Below, piece after piece: positions 7,856 through 16,185 of a DNA stretch of 64,000 nt. A model generated the notes under the pieces. It searched no databases and was not told the origin of the DNA. It saw only the letters and a list, made by a program, of their open reading frames with translations. Position 1 is the first letter of the stretch, and each line of letters starts with the position of its first letter. This DNA comes from Alteribacillus iranensis (GTDB lineage: Bacteria > Bacillota > Bacilli > Bacillales > Marinococcaceae). The position numbers and the translations under genes were made by a program. The DNA is taken from the NCBI RefSeq assembly GCF_900113025.1, contig NZ_FONT01000008.1, forward strand, positions 1 to 64,000, written 5' to 3'.

Positions 7856-8791
7856 TCACCGTGCGGACAAGCGATATAAGTCATTAATCAAGGGAGTTAA
7901 AATGTTCGGATGATCAATAAAAGGATTGCGGTTTCCTTGGATTTCAAAAATAGCTTGATTCCGATGCTTCTCATGTCTTGTGACAGGCGAGTTTTCATGC
8001 CACTTCACAAGCGTCTGTATGTTCAGTTTTTGGCGGGCGTTTTTATTCAATTCCCTCGGATAACGCAATAAAAAATAAAGCGTTGCTCGAGCGGCCTCCC
8101 CTTTTCCGTACCGCGGTTCAAACCGTTCTCCATCATACGAACCACAACGGTTAGAAACGGTTCTTGTTTCTGTTTGCGAAAAGTCGTCATAAGGATAATT
8201 GCTGCGAATTTTGTTACATTCCGGCTCGCAAGCAAACAAATGATGCAAATCCCCCTTCATCGGTTCTTTCGCTCGAAACCACGACTGAGGGACGACGTGT
8301 TCTGTATTTAGTCGATACTTTCTCGCTAAATGGATCATTTTCTTTTTACGCGCAGGAGAAGAGTGATCGCCGAAGAGATAGGATTGATAATGTGCATACC
8401 GTTTTTCAATCATTTCCTTATCCTCGACCATGACTTGCGAAGGATTCTTTTCTACCCCTGAATACAGCCCTTTTAATTTTCCATTGGGCTGAAGGTCCAC
8501 CCACGTATAAAGAAACTGCCCTTTCGTGATGTGATACGGGTAGGTGTATTCGTGAGTGACTGTGAGAAGGTGATGTAAGTCCATCAGCAATGAAACAGAG
8601 GAAGACTGGTTCATACCCACTCCACGATAGTAACGCTCCATCCATTTGTGATCTTGTTTTTCGTCATAATACAACGTTTCATGGAGAGGCAGCGGATCCA
8701 CGTTAGCAGAAAGAGCCTTTTGATCACTTTCCCTCAGATGATGTAATTCTTCTATGATGTCATCGAAAAATAGTTCTCCCCCATATTCCAT
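7856..8791 (-). CDS. Endonuclease I (EndA/NucM/BsnA) family nuclease, no signal peptide
   Basis: A 311-residue beta-beta-alpha metal endonuclease. The motif TEHVVPQSWF carries the catalytic His, and MKGDLHHLFACEPECNKIRSNYPY-like sequence (key residues D, H, H, N) follows in the order expected for EndA/Vvn. RYPREL and later segments also fit. B. subtilis BsnA/YurI is secreted, but this N-terminus (MEYGGELFFDDIIEELHHL) is acidic and lacks a hydrophobic signal. The GGGGGGAG upstream of this ATG supports the start, so the lack of signal is probably real. It may act in the cytoplasm or leave by another route. Confidence 0.8.
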   Translation of the reverse strand: MEYGGELFFDDIIEELHHLRESDQKALSANVDPLPLHETLYYDEKQDHKWMERYYRGVGMNQSSSVSLLMDLHHLLTVTHEYTYPYHITKGQFLYTWVDLQPNGKLKGLYSGVEKNPSQVMVEDKEMIEKRYAHYQSYLFGDHSSPARKKKMIHLARKYRLNTEHVVPQSWFRAKEPMKGDLHHLFACEPECNKIRSNYPYDDFSQTETRTVSNRCGSYDGERFEPRYGKGEAARATLYFLLRYPRELNKNARQKLNIQTLVKWHENSPVTRHEKHRNQAIFEIQGNRNPFIDHPNILTPLINDLYRLSAR

Positions 8792-8990
8792 CCTGTCTCT
8801 CCCCCCTCATTCTATATATGTATTCTCTGATGGAATTACATGTTCAATTTTCCATTTTTTCTTCTTCTTTAATTTTATCATGAATTCACTGTTATTCCGT
8901 GAAACGACTCCTAACTATATGTTAGAGGAAAATAACAAAACTATTAAAAAACGAAAGGGTGGTGTCTCGCTAGCTGCTTTTTCCTGAACG

Positions 8991-9023
8991 AGAAAAAGCA
9001 CAACTCTCGATCGAAGAGTTGTG
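8991..9023 (-). terminator. Rho-independent terminator after hmp
   Basis: Arms GCACAACTCT and AGAGTTGTGC form a near-perfect hairpin, followed on the minus strand by TTTTTCTCG. It lies 32 bases beyond the hmp stop codon. Confidence 0.85.
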
Positions 9024-9054
9024 CCTGATCTATTTCCTCCCGTCCTGCCGATGT

Positions 9055-10278
9055 TTATTGATCGGGGGCTTCTTCTAGAACACTGACCGGATTAAACACC
9101 TCGTAATGGCTTCGTTCTTTTGGGACCCCTGCCTTTTTTAAATGTTCATTGATGGCTTTCATGAATGGTACAGGGCCGCAAAAATAATAATGAGCGTTCT
9201 CCTCTGGTAAGATGGATGTTAACCACTCATAGTCGATATATCCTTCTTTATCAAAGCGTTTCTCTCTCCGATCTTCTTCTATCGGTTGGTTATAACAGAC
9301 ATAGCTCGTAATATGGTCGTTCTTGGCTGCTAACTGTTCGACATGCTCTCTCATGACATGAGTGGTGCTGTTTTCTGTCGCATGAATAAATAGGACAGGC
9401 CGCGTCGTATCGGTGGCTGCCATCGTATTCAGCATACTCAGGAGAGGAGTAATCCCAATACCGCCGCTGATGAGGACGATCGGAGCATTCCCTGTATCAA
9501 GTGTGAAATCTCCCGCCGGTGCAGCAAAAGCGAGCGTGTCCCCTTTCTTCACATTTCGATGTAGATGATTGGAAACAATACCATCCGGCGTACTTCCTTC
9601 GCCCTCTTCTCGTTTTACGCTGATTCGGTAATAGTCCTGGCCGGGAGCATCCGACAAACTGTAATGCCTCATATGTGTATATGTTTCTCCTTCGATATCT
9701 GCTTTTAAGGTCAAATACTGACCAGGTTCATACGAAGCGATAGACTTTCCATCAGCAGGCTTTAAATAAAAAGATGTAACTTCATTGGATTCTGTCACTT
9801 TCTCATCGACCCGGAAATCACGAAAACCAAGCCAGCTTTCTTCTTCTCTGTCATCATACAGTTCTTGTTCTTTCGTAATAAATATATCGGCAATGTAGTC
9901 ATAGGCCTCTTTCCATGCTCCAATTATTTCGTCCGTCGCTGCGTCTCCCAGAACGTCCTGCACCGCTTCTAGGAGAGTCTCTCCTACAACGGGGTACTGC
10001 TCGGCCTTCACTCCTAACGCTACATGTTTTTCCGTAATCCGTTCCACCAGAGGTTCAATTTCTTCTAAGCGATCAATGTGTTGACCTGCGGCATAGACGG
10101 AATAGGCTAACGCTTCTTGCTGAATGCCTCGCTGCTGATTGGTTTGATTGAAAATGTTGTATAATTCAGGTGCTTTCGTGAACAGTTTCTTGTAAAAAGT
10201 CGTTCCGATTTCTCGGCTATGTTCTTTTAGAACGGGGGCGGTTTCCTTTACAATTTGGAGAGTATTGGAATCAAGCAT
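9055..10278 (-). CDS. hmp: Flavohemoglobin, nitric oxide dioxygenase
   Basis: A 407-residue flavohemoprotein that converts NO and O2 to nitrate using NAD(P)H. Residues 1-140 are the globin domain, with the proximal histidine in EKHVALGVKAEQYP and distal-pocket Tyr/Gln positions in FYKKLF and FNQTNQ. Residues 150-260 are the FAD-binding barrel (MRHYSLSDAP), and 265-400 the NAD domain (VLISGGIGITPLLSML, YYFCGPVPFM). The length is normal. AAGGAGG lies 11 bases before the ATG. It is monocistronic with its own terminator. A clear NsrR site was not seen. Confidence 0.93.
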   Translation of the reverse strand: MLDSNTLQIVKETAPVLKEHSREIGTTFYKKLFTKAPELYNIFNQTNQQRGIQQEALAYSVYAAGQHIDRLEEIEPLVERITEKHVALGVKAEQYPVVGETLLEAVQDVLGDAATDEIIGAWKEAYDYIADIFITKEQELYDDREEESWLGFRDFRVDEKVTESNEVTSFYLKPADGKSIASYEPGQYLTLKADIEGETYTHMRHYSLSDAPGQDYYRISVKREEGEGSTPDGIVSNHLHRNVKKGDTLAFAAPAGDFTLDTGNAPIVLISGGIGITPLLSMLNTMAATDTTRPVLFIHATENSTTHVMREHVEQLAAKNDHITSYVCYNQPIEEDRREKRFDKEGYIDYEWLTSILPEENAHYYFCGPVPFMKAINEHLKKAGVPKERSHYEVFNPVSVLEEAPDQ

Positions 10279-10407
10279 GCGGTCAATGTCCTCCTTCTGA
10301 GAAAATCATTCTTTAGTATCTATCCACCTCTAGACATTTATACAGCATGACTATACCCCGCACGTTCTCCTCTCACAAGATAACTATTATATGTTTTTAC
10401 GGTAAAA

Positions 10408-10437
10408 AAGCGTTCCGCAGTTAATTGCGGAACGCTT
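10408..10437. terminator. Strong bidirectional terminator after the KOR operon
   Basis: A 12-bp perfect stem, AAGCGTTCCGCA/TGCGGAACGCTT, has a 6-base loop. On the minus strand it is followed by TTTTTTACC and on the plus strand by CGTTTTCTG. It closes the minus-strand 2-oxoacid:ferredoxin oxidoreductase operon. Confidence 0.85.
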
Positions 10438-10476
10438 CGTTTTCTGATCGATAGGTACGTATAGAGATGACAACCG

Positions 10477-11346
10477 TTACATGAATTCACCGACAAGGCT
10501 TTCAAAGTAGTCCGGATCAAGGGCTAGGTCTTGATGAGCCAGTGGCTTCTCGTCATACCCTTTCACCATATCTTCGTATGCCGGGCGGTCTTCTTGATAA
10601 ATAATACCGGTGACGAGACTGTTGTGCTCCATGAGAGTCGTCATCGCCTGAGTGCGGTTCGTGTTGTCGTACCCTTCGATGTCGCTCAGCTTCGTCAAGT
10701 TTTCTTTAAACCAGTCATACGTGTTTACTTTGTTGTAGGTGACACAAGGACTGAACACATTAATGATCGAGAACCCTTTGTGCTGGATTCCTGCTTCGAT
10801 GGTAGCGGTCAGTTCTTTAATCTCCGTGGAAAAGCTTTGGGCCACGAACGTCGCGCCGCTCATGAGCGCGGTTTCCATCGGCGGCAAGGCTTGTTCGATC
10901 GATCCATCCGGCGTCGATGATGTGACAAACCCGTCATCCGAACGCGGCGACGTCTGCCCTTTCGTCAGTCCGTACACTTGGTTATCCATGACAATATACG
11001 TGATGTCCATATTCCGGCGCATCGCATGGATCGTGTGGCCAATCCCAATCGCAAATCCGTCTCCATCCCCGCCGGCAGCTACTACCGTGAGATCCCGGTT
11101 CGCCATTTTTACTCCTTGCGCAATCGGCAGGGCACGACCGTGCGTCCCGTGAAACCCGTAGGAATTAATATAACCGGAAATTCGCCCGGAACATCCAATC
11201 CCGGAAACGAGCGCAAGGTCCTCGGGAGTGAGTCCGACGTTGGCAGCGGCACGCTGGATCGCGGATTGGACGGAAAAGTCCCCGCAGCCCGGACACCAAT
11301 TCGGTTTGACGTTATTTCTGAAATCTTTAAATGTGGATGGACTCAT
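10477..11346 (-). CDS. korB: 2-oxoacid:ferredoxin oxidoreductase, beta subunit
   Basis: A 289-residue TPP-binding subunit. CPGCGDF near the N-terminus and the Mg-TPP motif GDGDGFAIGIGHT followed by MDNQVYGLTKGQTSP identify the beta chain of the 2-oxoglutarate/2-oxoacid:ferredoxin family. It oxidatively decarboxylates a 2-oxoacid to acyl-CoA and reduces ferredoxin. Its start overlaps the end of the alpha gene by 20 bases, indicating translational coupling. 2-Oxoglutarate is the usual substrate of the Bacillus homologues, but other 2-oxoacids cannot be excluded. A 7Fe-type ferredoxin gene lies upstream. Confidence 0.9.
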   Translation of the reverse strand: MSPSTFKDFRNNVKPNWCPGCGDFSVQSAIQRAAANVGLTPEDLALVSGIGCSGRISGYINSYGFHGTHGRALPIAQGVKMANRDLTVVAAGGDGDGFAIGIGHTIHAMRRNMDITYIVMDNQVYGLTKGQTSPRSDDGFVTSSTPDGSIEQALPPMETALMSGATFVAQSFSTEIKELTATIEAGIQHKGFSIINVFSPCVTYNKVNTYDWFKENLTKLSDIEGYDNTNRTQAMTTLMEHNSLVTGIIYQEDRPAYEDMVKGYDEKPLAHQDLALDPDYFESLVGEFM

Positions 11347-13090
11347 GTTCTAACAACTCCTTGCTTCCTTGATAAATCTCTTCCGGGTAAAAAGGATCCC
11401 CGTCGAATTTCAAGTGACTGTGTATTTTATCGATTTGTCCGACGTTCATTTTGATGATATTAGCGAGCTGACCCGTTGCATTGTTTTCCACCACCAAAAC
11501 TTGTTTGGCGGCGTCGACATACGGCTTCAGCTGTTCGGTTGGGAACGGATGAATCAACCGAATGTGTGCATGATTCGCTTTGATGCCTTCTTTCTCGAGC
11601 TCGGCCATCGCTTCTTCGATCGCCCCTCGTGTCGCATTAAAACCGACAAGAAGGAGATCCGATTCCTCGTGCGGCGCGTTCACCGCTACTGGGTTTGGAA
11701 AGCGTTCGACTAAACGGTCGAGCTTGCGCATCCGTTTTTCCATCTGGTCTTTCCGATTTTGCGTCGCTTCTGTCGGCCGTCCCTCTTCGTTATGTTCAAG
11801 CCCGGTCACATGATGAATTCCGTTTTTCGTACCCGGCAAGACGCGAGGGGAAATACCATCTTCCGTGACTTGATAGCGTTTGAAGTAAGCGTTTTTGTCT
11901 TCTCGCTCTTTCACTTCATCAAGGACCTTTCCTCTCCGGATGTCTACTTGAGTCAGATCAAACGGCTCCACCGTTTGTTTTGACAACGAAAGCTGGAGAT
12001 CAGACAACAGAATCACCGGACACTGGTACTCGTCCGCAATATTAAACGATTCTGCCGCATCGTAAAACGCTTCATCCGCGGTACTCGGGGCCATGACCAC
12101 TTTTGGGATGTCCCCATGTGTACCGTAAATCATCTGCATGAGGTCGGACTGTTCTTGTTTTGTCGGAAGTCCCGTTGACGGGCCGCCGCGCTGGGTATCT
12201 ACCACAACGAGCGGCGTTTCTGTCATTCCGGCTAACCCAATGGCTTCCATCATCAAAGACAGTCCTGGTCCTGCGGACGCGGTAAGAGAACGAACTCCTG
12301 CATAATTGGACCCGATCGCCATCGAACAAGCGGCGATTTCGTCTTCCGTCTGGATCACAGTCCCGCCGACGTCCGGTAATTTTTTAATTAAGTATTCCAT
12401 AATATCGGAGGCCGGTGTGATGGGATACGCCGGCATCATCCGTACGCCTGCCGCAAGGGCTCCCAACGCAATGGCATCGTTTCCAATCATGTACATGCGC
12501 TTTTCCCCATCCGCGGCAGCGAGGGATAGAGACTCCTCCTCGTTTCCGAGACTGTCTTTCATATAATGAAAGCCCGCTTGCATCGCCTGCATATTCTTCT
12601 CCACCATATCTTCGCCTTTCCGGCCAAAGATCTCTTGGATGATGCTGGTGAACACTTCCACTTCCATACGCAGAACCGCACAAGTCGCCCCAATCGCAAC
12701 CATATTCTTCATTAATGCCGTTCCGTGTTCCTTGGCAATCTCGGTAAACGGAACAGCATGGAGGTCTGCTTTCGAATCCGCGGGGTTTTCCGGCTTGAAC
12801 TTAGCGTCCGCAATGATAACCCCGCCTTCACTCAATTCATGATAATTCACATCAATCGATTCTTGGTCGAACGCCACCAGAATGTCCAACTCTTCCGATA
12901 CGGCATTCACTTTTTCCGTGCTGACGCGAACTTTGTTGTTGGTGTGGCCGCCTTTGATGCGAGAAGAAAAATGACGATAACCATACAAGTGATAACCCAA
13001 ACGGTTCATCCCAACCGAGAAGATTTCCCCTGTACTCTCAATGCCTTCCCCTTGTTGGCCGCCAACTTTCCATATGATTTCCTCTCTCAT
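11327..13090 (-). CDS. korA: 2-oxoacid:ferredoxin oxidoreductase, fused gamma-alpha subunit
   Basis: A 587-residue partner of the beta chain. Residues 1-190 are the gamma domain (GGQQGEGIESTGEIF, RIKGGHTNNKVRVS). The alpha domain follows (GNDAIALGALAAGVRMMPAYPITPASDIMEY in outline), with ETPLVVVDTQRGGPSTG, and the C-terminal domain carries VGFNATRGAIEEA. The gamma-alpha fusion is typical of two-gene KOR systems. The beta gene overlaps its 3' end. It supplies low-potential ferredoxin and acyl-CoA and could serve the TCA cycle or aromatic breakdown products. Confidence 0.9.
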   Translation of the reverse strand: MREEIIWKVGGQQGEGIESTGEIFSVGMNRLGYHLYGYRHFSSRIKGGHTNNKVRVSTEKVNAVSEELDILVAFDQESIDVNYHELSEGGVIIADAKFKPENPADSKADLHAVPFTEIAKEHGTALMKNMVAIGATCAVLRMEVEVFTSIIQEIFGRKGEDMVEKNMQAMQAGFHYMKDSLGNEEESLSLAAADGEKRMYMIGNDAIALGALAAGVRMMPAYPITPASDIMEYLIKKLPDVGGTVIQTEDEIAACSMAIGSNYAGVRSLTASAGPGLSLMMEAIGLAGMTETPLVVVDTQRGGPSTGLPTKQEQSDLMQMIYGTHGDIPKVVMAPSTADEAFYDAAESFNIADEYQCPVILLSDLQLSLSKQTVEPFDLTQVDIRRGKVLDEVKEREDKNAYFKRYQVTEDGISPRVLPGTKNGIHHVTGLEHNEEGRPTEATQNRKDQMEKRMRKLDRLVERFPNPVAVNAPHEESDLLLVGFNATRGAIEEAMAELEKEGIKANHAHIRLIHPFPTEQLKPYVDAAKQVLVVENNATGQLANIIKMNVGQIDKIHSHLKFDGDPFYPEEIYQGSKELLEHESIHI

Positions 13091-13233
13091 TCATTCCACT
13101 CCTATTTTTGAGTTTCATTGATTATACAACAATTTGCAGAATAAATAAACTAGTTAAACACTTTTTGGTATACAAAATTTTGTATTCGAAAATAAATGAA
13201 GGAAGTTTCTTTACTGTTTTAGTTAAATATAAT

Positions 13234-13264
13234 AAGAAAAGAAGCCCACGTCAGACGAGACTTC
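13234..13264 (-). terminator. Rho-independent terminator after the ferredoxin gene
   Basis: A GAAGTCTCGTC/GACGTGGGCTTC hairpin (with G-U pairs and one bulge) is followed on the minus strand by TTTTCTTATT. It overlaps the end of the ferredoxin gene, separating it from korA. Confidence 0.65.
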
Positions 13265-13265
13265 T

Positions 13266-13499
13266 TCAATTAAAAAATGACTGGTTTATTTCGATATATT
13301 TTTTTTCGGATTCAGGTATTTCATCCTCTTCATAAATAGCTTCTACGGGGCAAACTTCCATACATGCTCCACACCCGATACAACTGTCCGGGTCAATGTA
13401 ATACATGTTTTCTCCCTCTTCAATACAGTCAACCGGGCAGACCGACACACAATCTGCAGACTTTTCATTCTGACATGCTGAAGTAATTACAAATGCCAA
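13266..13499 (-). CDS. 7Fe-type (3Fe-4S/4Fe-4S) ferredoxin
   Basis: A 77-residue ferredoxin with two cluster motifs. Cysteines at 9, 17, 21 and 25 (C-x7-C-x3-CPVDC) suit a 3Fe-4S or 4Fe-4S site, and CIGCGACMEVCP at 40-51 binds a 4Fe-4S cluster. The C-terminal tail is acidic. It is the nearest candidate electron carrier for the KOR enzyme 175 bases downstream, but a terminator-like hairpin separates them. No reductase is adjacent. A GGAGG motif precedes the ATG. Confidence 0.9.
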   Translation of the reverse strand: MAFVITSACQNEKSADCVSVCPVDCIEEGENMYYIDPDSCIGCGACMEVCPVEAIYEEDEIPESEKKYIEINQSFFN

Positions 13500-13865
13500 T
13501 TTTATTCCTCCTCATGTGATTTAATTAATAGAGCTGTCTGTCTTCTGGAATAAAAAGGAGATCCTATACTCATTTATAATCAAAAGGTTTGGTTATCCTC
13601 ATCCCTGCCAAAGATGCACGTATTTATGCTTTTCTCTTCCTATGTATCATTTCCTCATGCCACTTCTCAGAGGCTTTTTACAATAAACGATAATATCTTA
13701 GAAGATTTGTTTCTTAAATGACACGTGCTTCTACCGGTTTACTGCATCCTTCTTTCGCTTCTATGAGACTAAGTTTCCGACTTCTGACAAACCGGTTATA
13801 GGACCATTACATATATCGGGCTATCTCTATTTAGTAGACAACCCGATATACAAAACCACAAACAA
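13500..13865. other. Intergenic region with nested inverted repeats, no gene seen
   Basis: No credible open reading frame is present. Two inverted repeats stand close together. ACCGGTTT (13733-13740) pairs with AAACCGGT (13789-13796). TATATCGGG (13812-13820) pairs perfectly with CCCGATATA (13842-13850). The second lies just past the stop codon of the minus-strand cupin gene, so it could be its 3' hairpin, but no T-run follows. The 13500-13730 part shows nothing. Confidence 0.4.
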
Positions 13866-14393
13866 TTACTTGTCTGCCTGACTTATTATTGCTTCGCGTT
13901 CTTTTTTACGCTCTAATCTAACTTTTTCCAGTTCACTTCCCTCAGGGTACGTTGGTAATTGTGGTTTCGGTGCCCCTAGCATAACTAGCATTAACGCATC
14001 CTCTTGGCCGTCGTTACGAATGCCTCGGTAATACCCCGGAGGAACACTAATGCAATCTCTCTCATTTAATTCAATTTCATAATCCTCTCCGTCCACCTGA
14101 AGAAGTACTGTCATTTCACCTTTAAGGATAAAGAAAACCTCTTCTACGTCTGAATGTAAATGAAGCGGGCCGATAGATCCTGACGGTAACACCATGGTGC
14201 TTAGAGTGAAATTATTCGCCTCAATGACACTAGCATCGGCATTAGCTGTTGCTCCTCGACCAATATATCGCATCTGAGCACGGCGATAACGCGGGTCTAC
14301 ATCTTCTTGAAAAGCCAACACATCCCAATCCATCTTTTTATCCGAAAGTCTACCTACATATTTTTTCTCAAATTCCTCTACAGAAAAACTCAT
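13866..14393 (-). CDS. Single-domain cupin protein with incomplete metal site
   Basis: A 175-residue cytoplasmic cupin. Motif 1 is intact (GPLHLHSDVEEVFFILKGEM, with HxH, E and G). Motif 2 is VPPGYYRGIRNDG, where the usual histidine is replaced by Arg/Gly, so only three of four classic metal ligands are seen. A basic, charged C-terminal helix ends the protein. Cupins of this size accompany many aromatic pathways as binding proteins, isomerases or dioxygenases; the function here cannot be set. It has its own promoter and a structured leader, after the terminator of the catabolic operon. Confidence 0.75.
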   Translation of the reverse strand: MSFSVEEFEKKYVGRLSDKKMDWDVLAFQEDVDPRYRRAQMRYIGRGATANADASVIEANNFTLSTMVLPSGSIGPLHLHSDVEEVFFILKGEMTVLLQVDGEDYEIELNERDCISVPPGYYRGIRNDGQEDALMLVMLGAPKPQLPTYPEGSELEKVRLERKKEREAIISQADK

Positions 14394-14423
14394 TTTATTT
14401 CCTCCCCTTCATAATGGTATTCA

Positions 14424-14459
14424 CGAAATTCTATGGAGGGCCCGACCCATAATGTTTCG
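14424..14459 (-). promoter_or_regulatory. Structured 5' leader of the cupin gene
   Basis: Within the roughly 110-base untranslated leader, nested pairs CGAAA/TTTCG and TATGG/CCATA enclose a GGGCCC centre, just upstream of the GGGGAGG ribosome site. A regulatory or stabilising hairpin is likely. It does not match a riboswitch class I recognise. Confidence 0.4.
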
Positions 14460-14507
14460 CGAAGACGTTTTGTTTTATATATAAAACTATGTTTTAACTA
14501 CACTTAT

Positions 14508-14536
14508 ATTTTATAATTTAATTTGTTTTCTGTCAA
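14508..14536 (-). promoter_or_regulatory. SigA-like promoter of the cupin gene
   Basis: On the minus strand: TTGACA, 17 bases, TAAAAT. It lies about 115-140 bases before the cupin ATG and after the terminator of the large operon, so the cupin gene is a separate transcription unit. Confidence 0.75.
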
Positions 14537-14610
14537 TTTATATCCCGTAAAATTTCGAATGAAATGTAAGTTTTTTATATGGAAGCGTACTTGTTTCACA
14601 AAAAACTAAA

Positions 14611-14687
14611 TAAAAAAAGTCACTTGCTAACACGTTACTATCCTACTCGAAATGAAACATAGAATAGAAGACTTTGTTAGAAGTGAC
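14611..14687 (-). terminator. Terminator of the 23-gene catabolic operon
   Basis: Arms GTCACTTCTAACA and TGTTAGCAAGTGAC (one-base bulge) enclose a 50-base loop. The minus strand then reads TTTTTTTATTTAG. It starts about 40 bases after the livF-like stop codon. Confidence 0.7.
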
Positions 14688-14728
14688 CATTTTGATAAAT
14701 ATTTAATTATCCTATCTGTTTAATTTAT

Positions 14729-15433
14729 TTATACCCCTAAGTGAGTATGTAACACTTCTTCTTCTGAAAGTAATTGATCAGGTGTGCCTTCCCATACCAC
14801 TACACCCTTATTCATGACAGCTACGTGATCAGCGATAGCACAGGCTAATTCTAAGTTTTGTTCTACGACCAACATGGACAGCCCTTTGCTCTTCAATTCT
14901 AATATTATGTTCTTAATTTGCTCAATAATGACTGGTGCTAATCCCTCAGATGGTTCGTCCATTAGTAAAAAAGATGGGTTGGTTAACAATGCCCGCCCTA
15001 TGGCCAGCATTTGTTGTTGTCCTCCAGACAGTTGATTCCCCATGTTATTTGCTCGTTCGCGCAGTATCGGAAACATACTGTAAATTTCCTCTTTGGTCCA
15101 TCGTTTTCCCTCTTTATTTGCTTGATCTCTTTCTGCAATTAACAAATTTTCTTCTACCGATAAGGAAGAGAATATCCTTCTTCCTTGAGGTACTAATCCA
15201 ATTCCTGATTGAGAAATAGAATGAGGAGGCCGGCCATTTAAACTTTGTCCGTCAAAATGAATACTGCCTTTTTCCGGTTGAACCAAACCAGAAATAGAAT
15301 GAATGGTCGTTGTTTTTCCAGCGCCGTTTCTCCCGATTAGAGCCATGCACTGTCCTCGGTCAACAGCAAGGGACACGCCGTGTAAAATATGACTGTTTCC
15401 ATAATACGTGTGTACTTCCTCAAGCTCTATCAT
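14729..15433 (-). CDS. livF: Liv-type ABC transporter ATPase (LivF)
   Basis: A 234-residue ATPase of the branched-chain amino-acid/amide importer family. Walker A is GRNGAGKTT, the signature is QLSGGQQQMLA and Walker B is FLLMDEPSEGLAP. It overlaps the LivG gene by four bases and is the last gene of the operon. In aromatic-degradation clusters such importers often carry aromatic acids or amides instead of amino acids. Context suggests that here, but specificity rests with the binding protein. Confidence 0.9.
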   Translation of the reverse strand: MIELEEVHTYYGNSHILHGVSLAVDRGQCMALIGRNGAGKTTTIHSISGLVQPEKGSIHFDGQSLNGRPPHSISQSGIGLVPQGRRIFSSLSVEENLLIAERDQANKEGKRWTKEEIYSMFPILRERANNMGNQLSGGQQQMLAIGRALLTNPSFLLMDEPSEGLAPVIIEQIKNIILELKSKGLSMLVVEQNLELACAIADHVAVMNKGVVVWEGTPDQLLSEEEVLHTHLGV

Positions 15434-16185
15434 TTGGACAAGGCACCCCCTCCAAAATAGATTTCTTGAATCATTTGTTCACCGCGAACGCTCTCTGGAT
15501 CACCTGATAATAAGGCTTCTCCGTGATGGAGAACAGTGATTTTATCTGCAATTGAAAAAACGACTTCCATGTCGTGTTCAATGATGAGTAAAGTAATATC
15601 TCTAGGTATTTTCTTAATAAAGTTTGTGAATTGACTCGTTTCAGAAGGTGACATACCTGATGTCGGCTCGTCCAGTAAAACAAGAGTAGGATTTGAACTT
15701 AAAGCGAGAATAATTTCTAAGAGACGTTGCTCTCCATAGGATAATTGGTTAACAAGCCACTTTCTTCTCGCATACATGCCCCACTCCTCTAGAACTTCCA
15801 CTTTTTTCTCATTAACATCTTTGTATTGTAACAATGGTTTCAACGGATTGAACTTATAATCTTTATTCCCTAAGATGGCTAAATGAACATTTTCTTCTAC
15901 TGTTAAATCTTCAAATAAATTATTTTTCTGAAAAGTTCTTGACATCCCTTTCTTTACTCTTTTGTATGACTCTTCATCGTGAATCGGTTTATCCTTAAAA
16001 TAAACCATTCCAGAAGTAGGAGTGAGGGTTCCATAGATACAATTAAATAATGTTGTTTTTCCCGCCCCGTTCGGACCTATAATTACATGTCTCTCTCCAT
16101 TTTCCACTTCCATATTTACATTTTTCAGGACATGCAATGCTTTAAACGATTTATTTAAATCACTGACTTTTAGTAATGCGTTCAT
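15430..16185 (-). CDS. livG: Liv-type ABC transporter ATPase (LivG)
   Basis: A 251-residue ATPase paired with LivF. Walker A is GPNGAGKTT, the signature region is QLSYGEQRLLE and Walker B is LVLLDEPTSGMSP, followed by LLIIEHDMEVVF. It starts inside the end of the LivM gene (26-base overlap). The complex LivGF energises the LivHM membrane channel. Confidence 0.9.
   Translation of the reverse strand: MNALLKVSDLNKSFKALHVLKNVNMEVENGERHVIIGPNGAGKTTLFNCIYGTLTPTSGMVYFKDKPIHDEESYKRVKKGMSRTFQKNNLFEDLTVEENVHLAILGNKDYKFNPLKPLLQYKDVNEKKVEVLEEWGMYARRKWLVNQLSYGEQRLLEIILALSSNPTLVLLDEPTSGMSPSETSQFTNFIKKIPRDITLLIIEHDMEVVFSIADKITVLHHGEALLSGDPESVRGEQMIQEIYFGGGALSK

Noticed and set aside
10531-11454. Several plus-strand frames opposite the KOR genes
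   Set aside because: They are antisense to well-conserved subunits, lack ribosome sites and have no recognisable domains.
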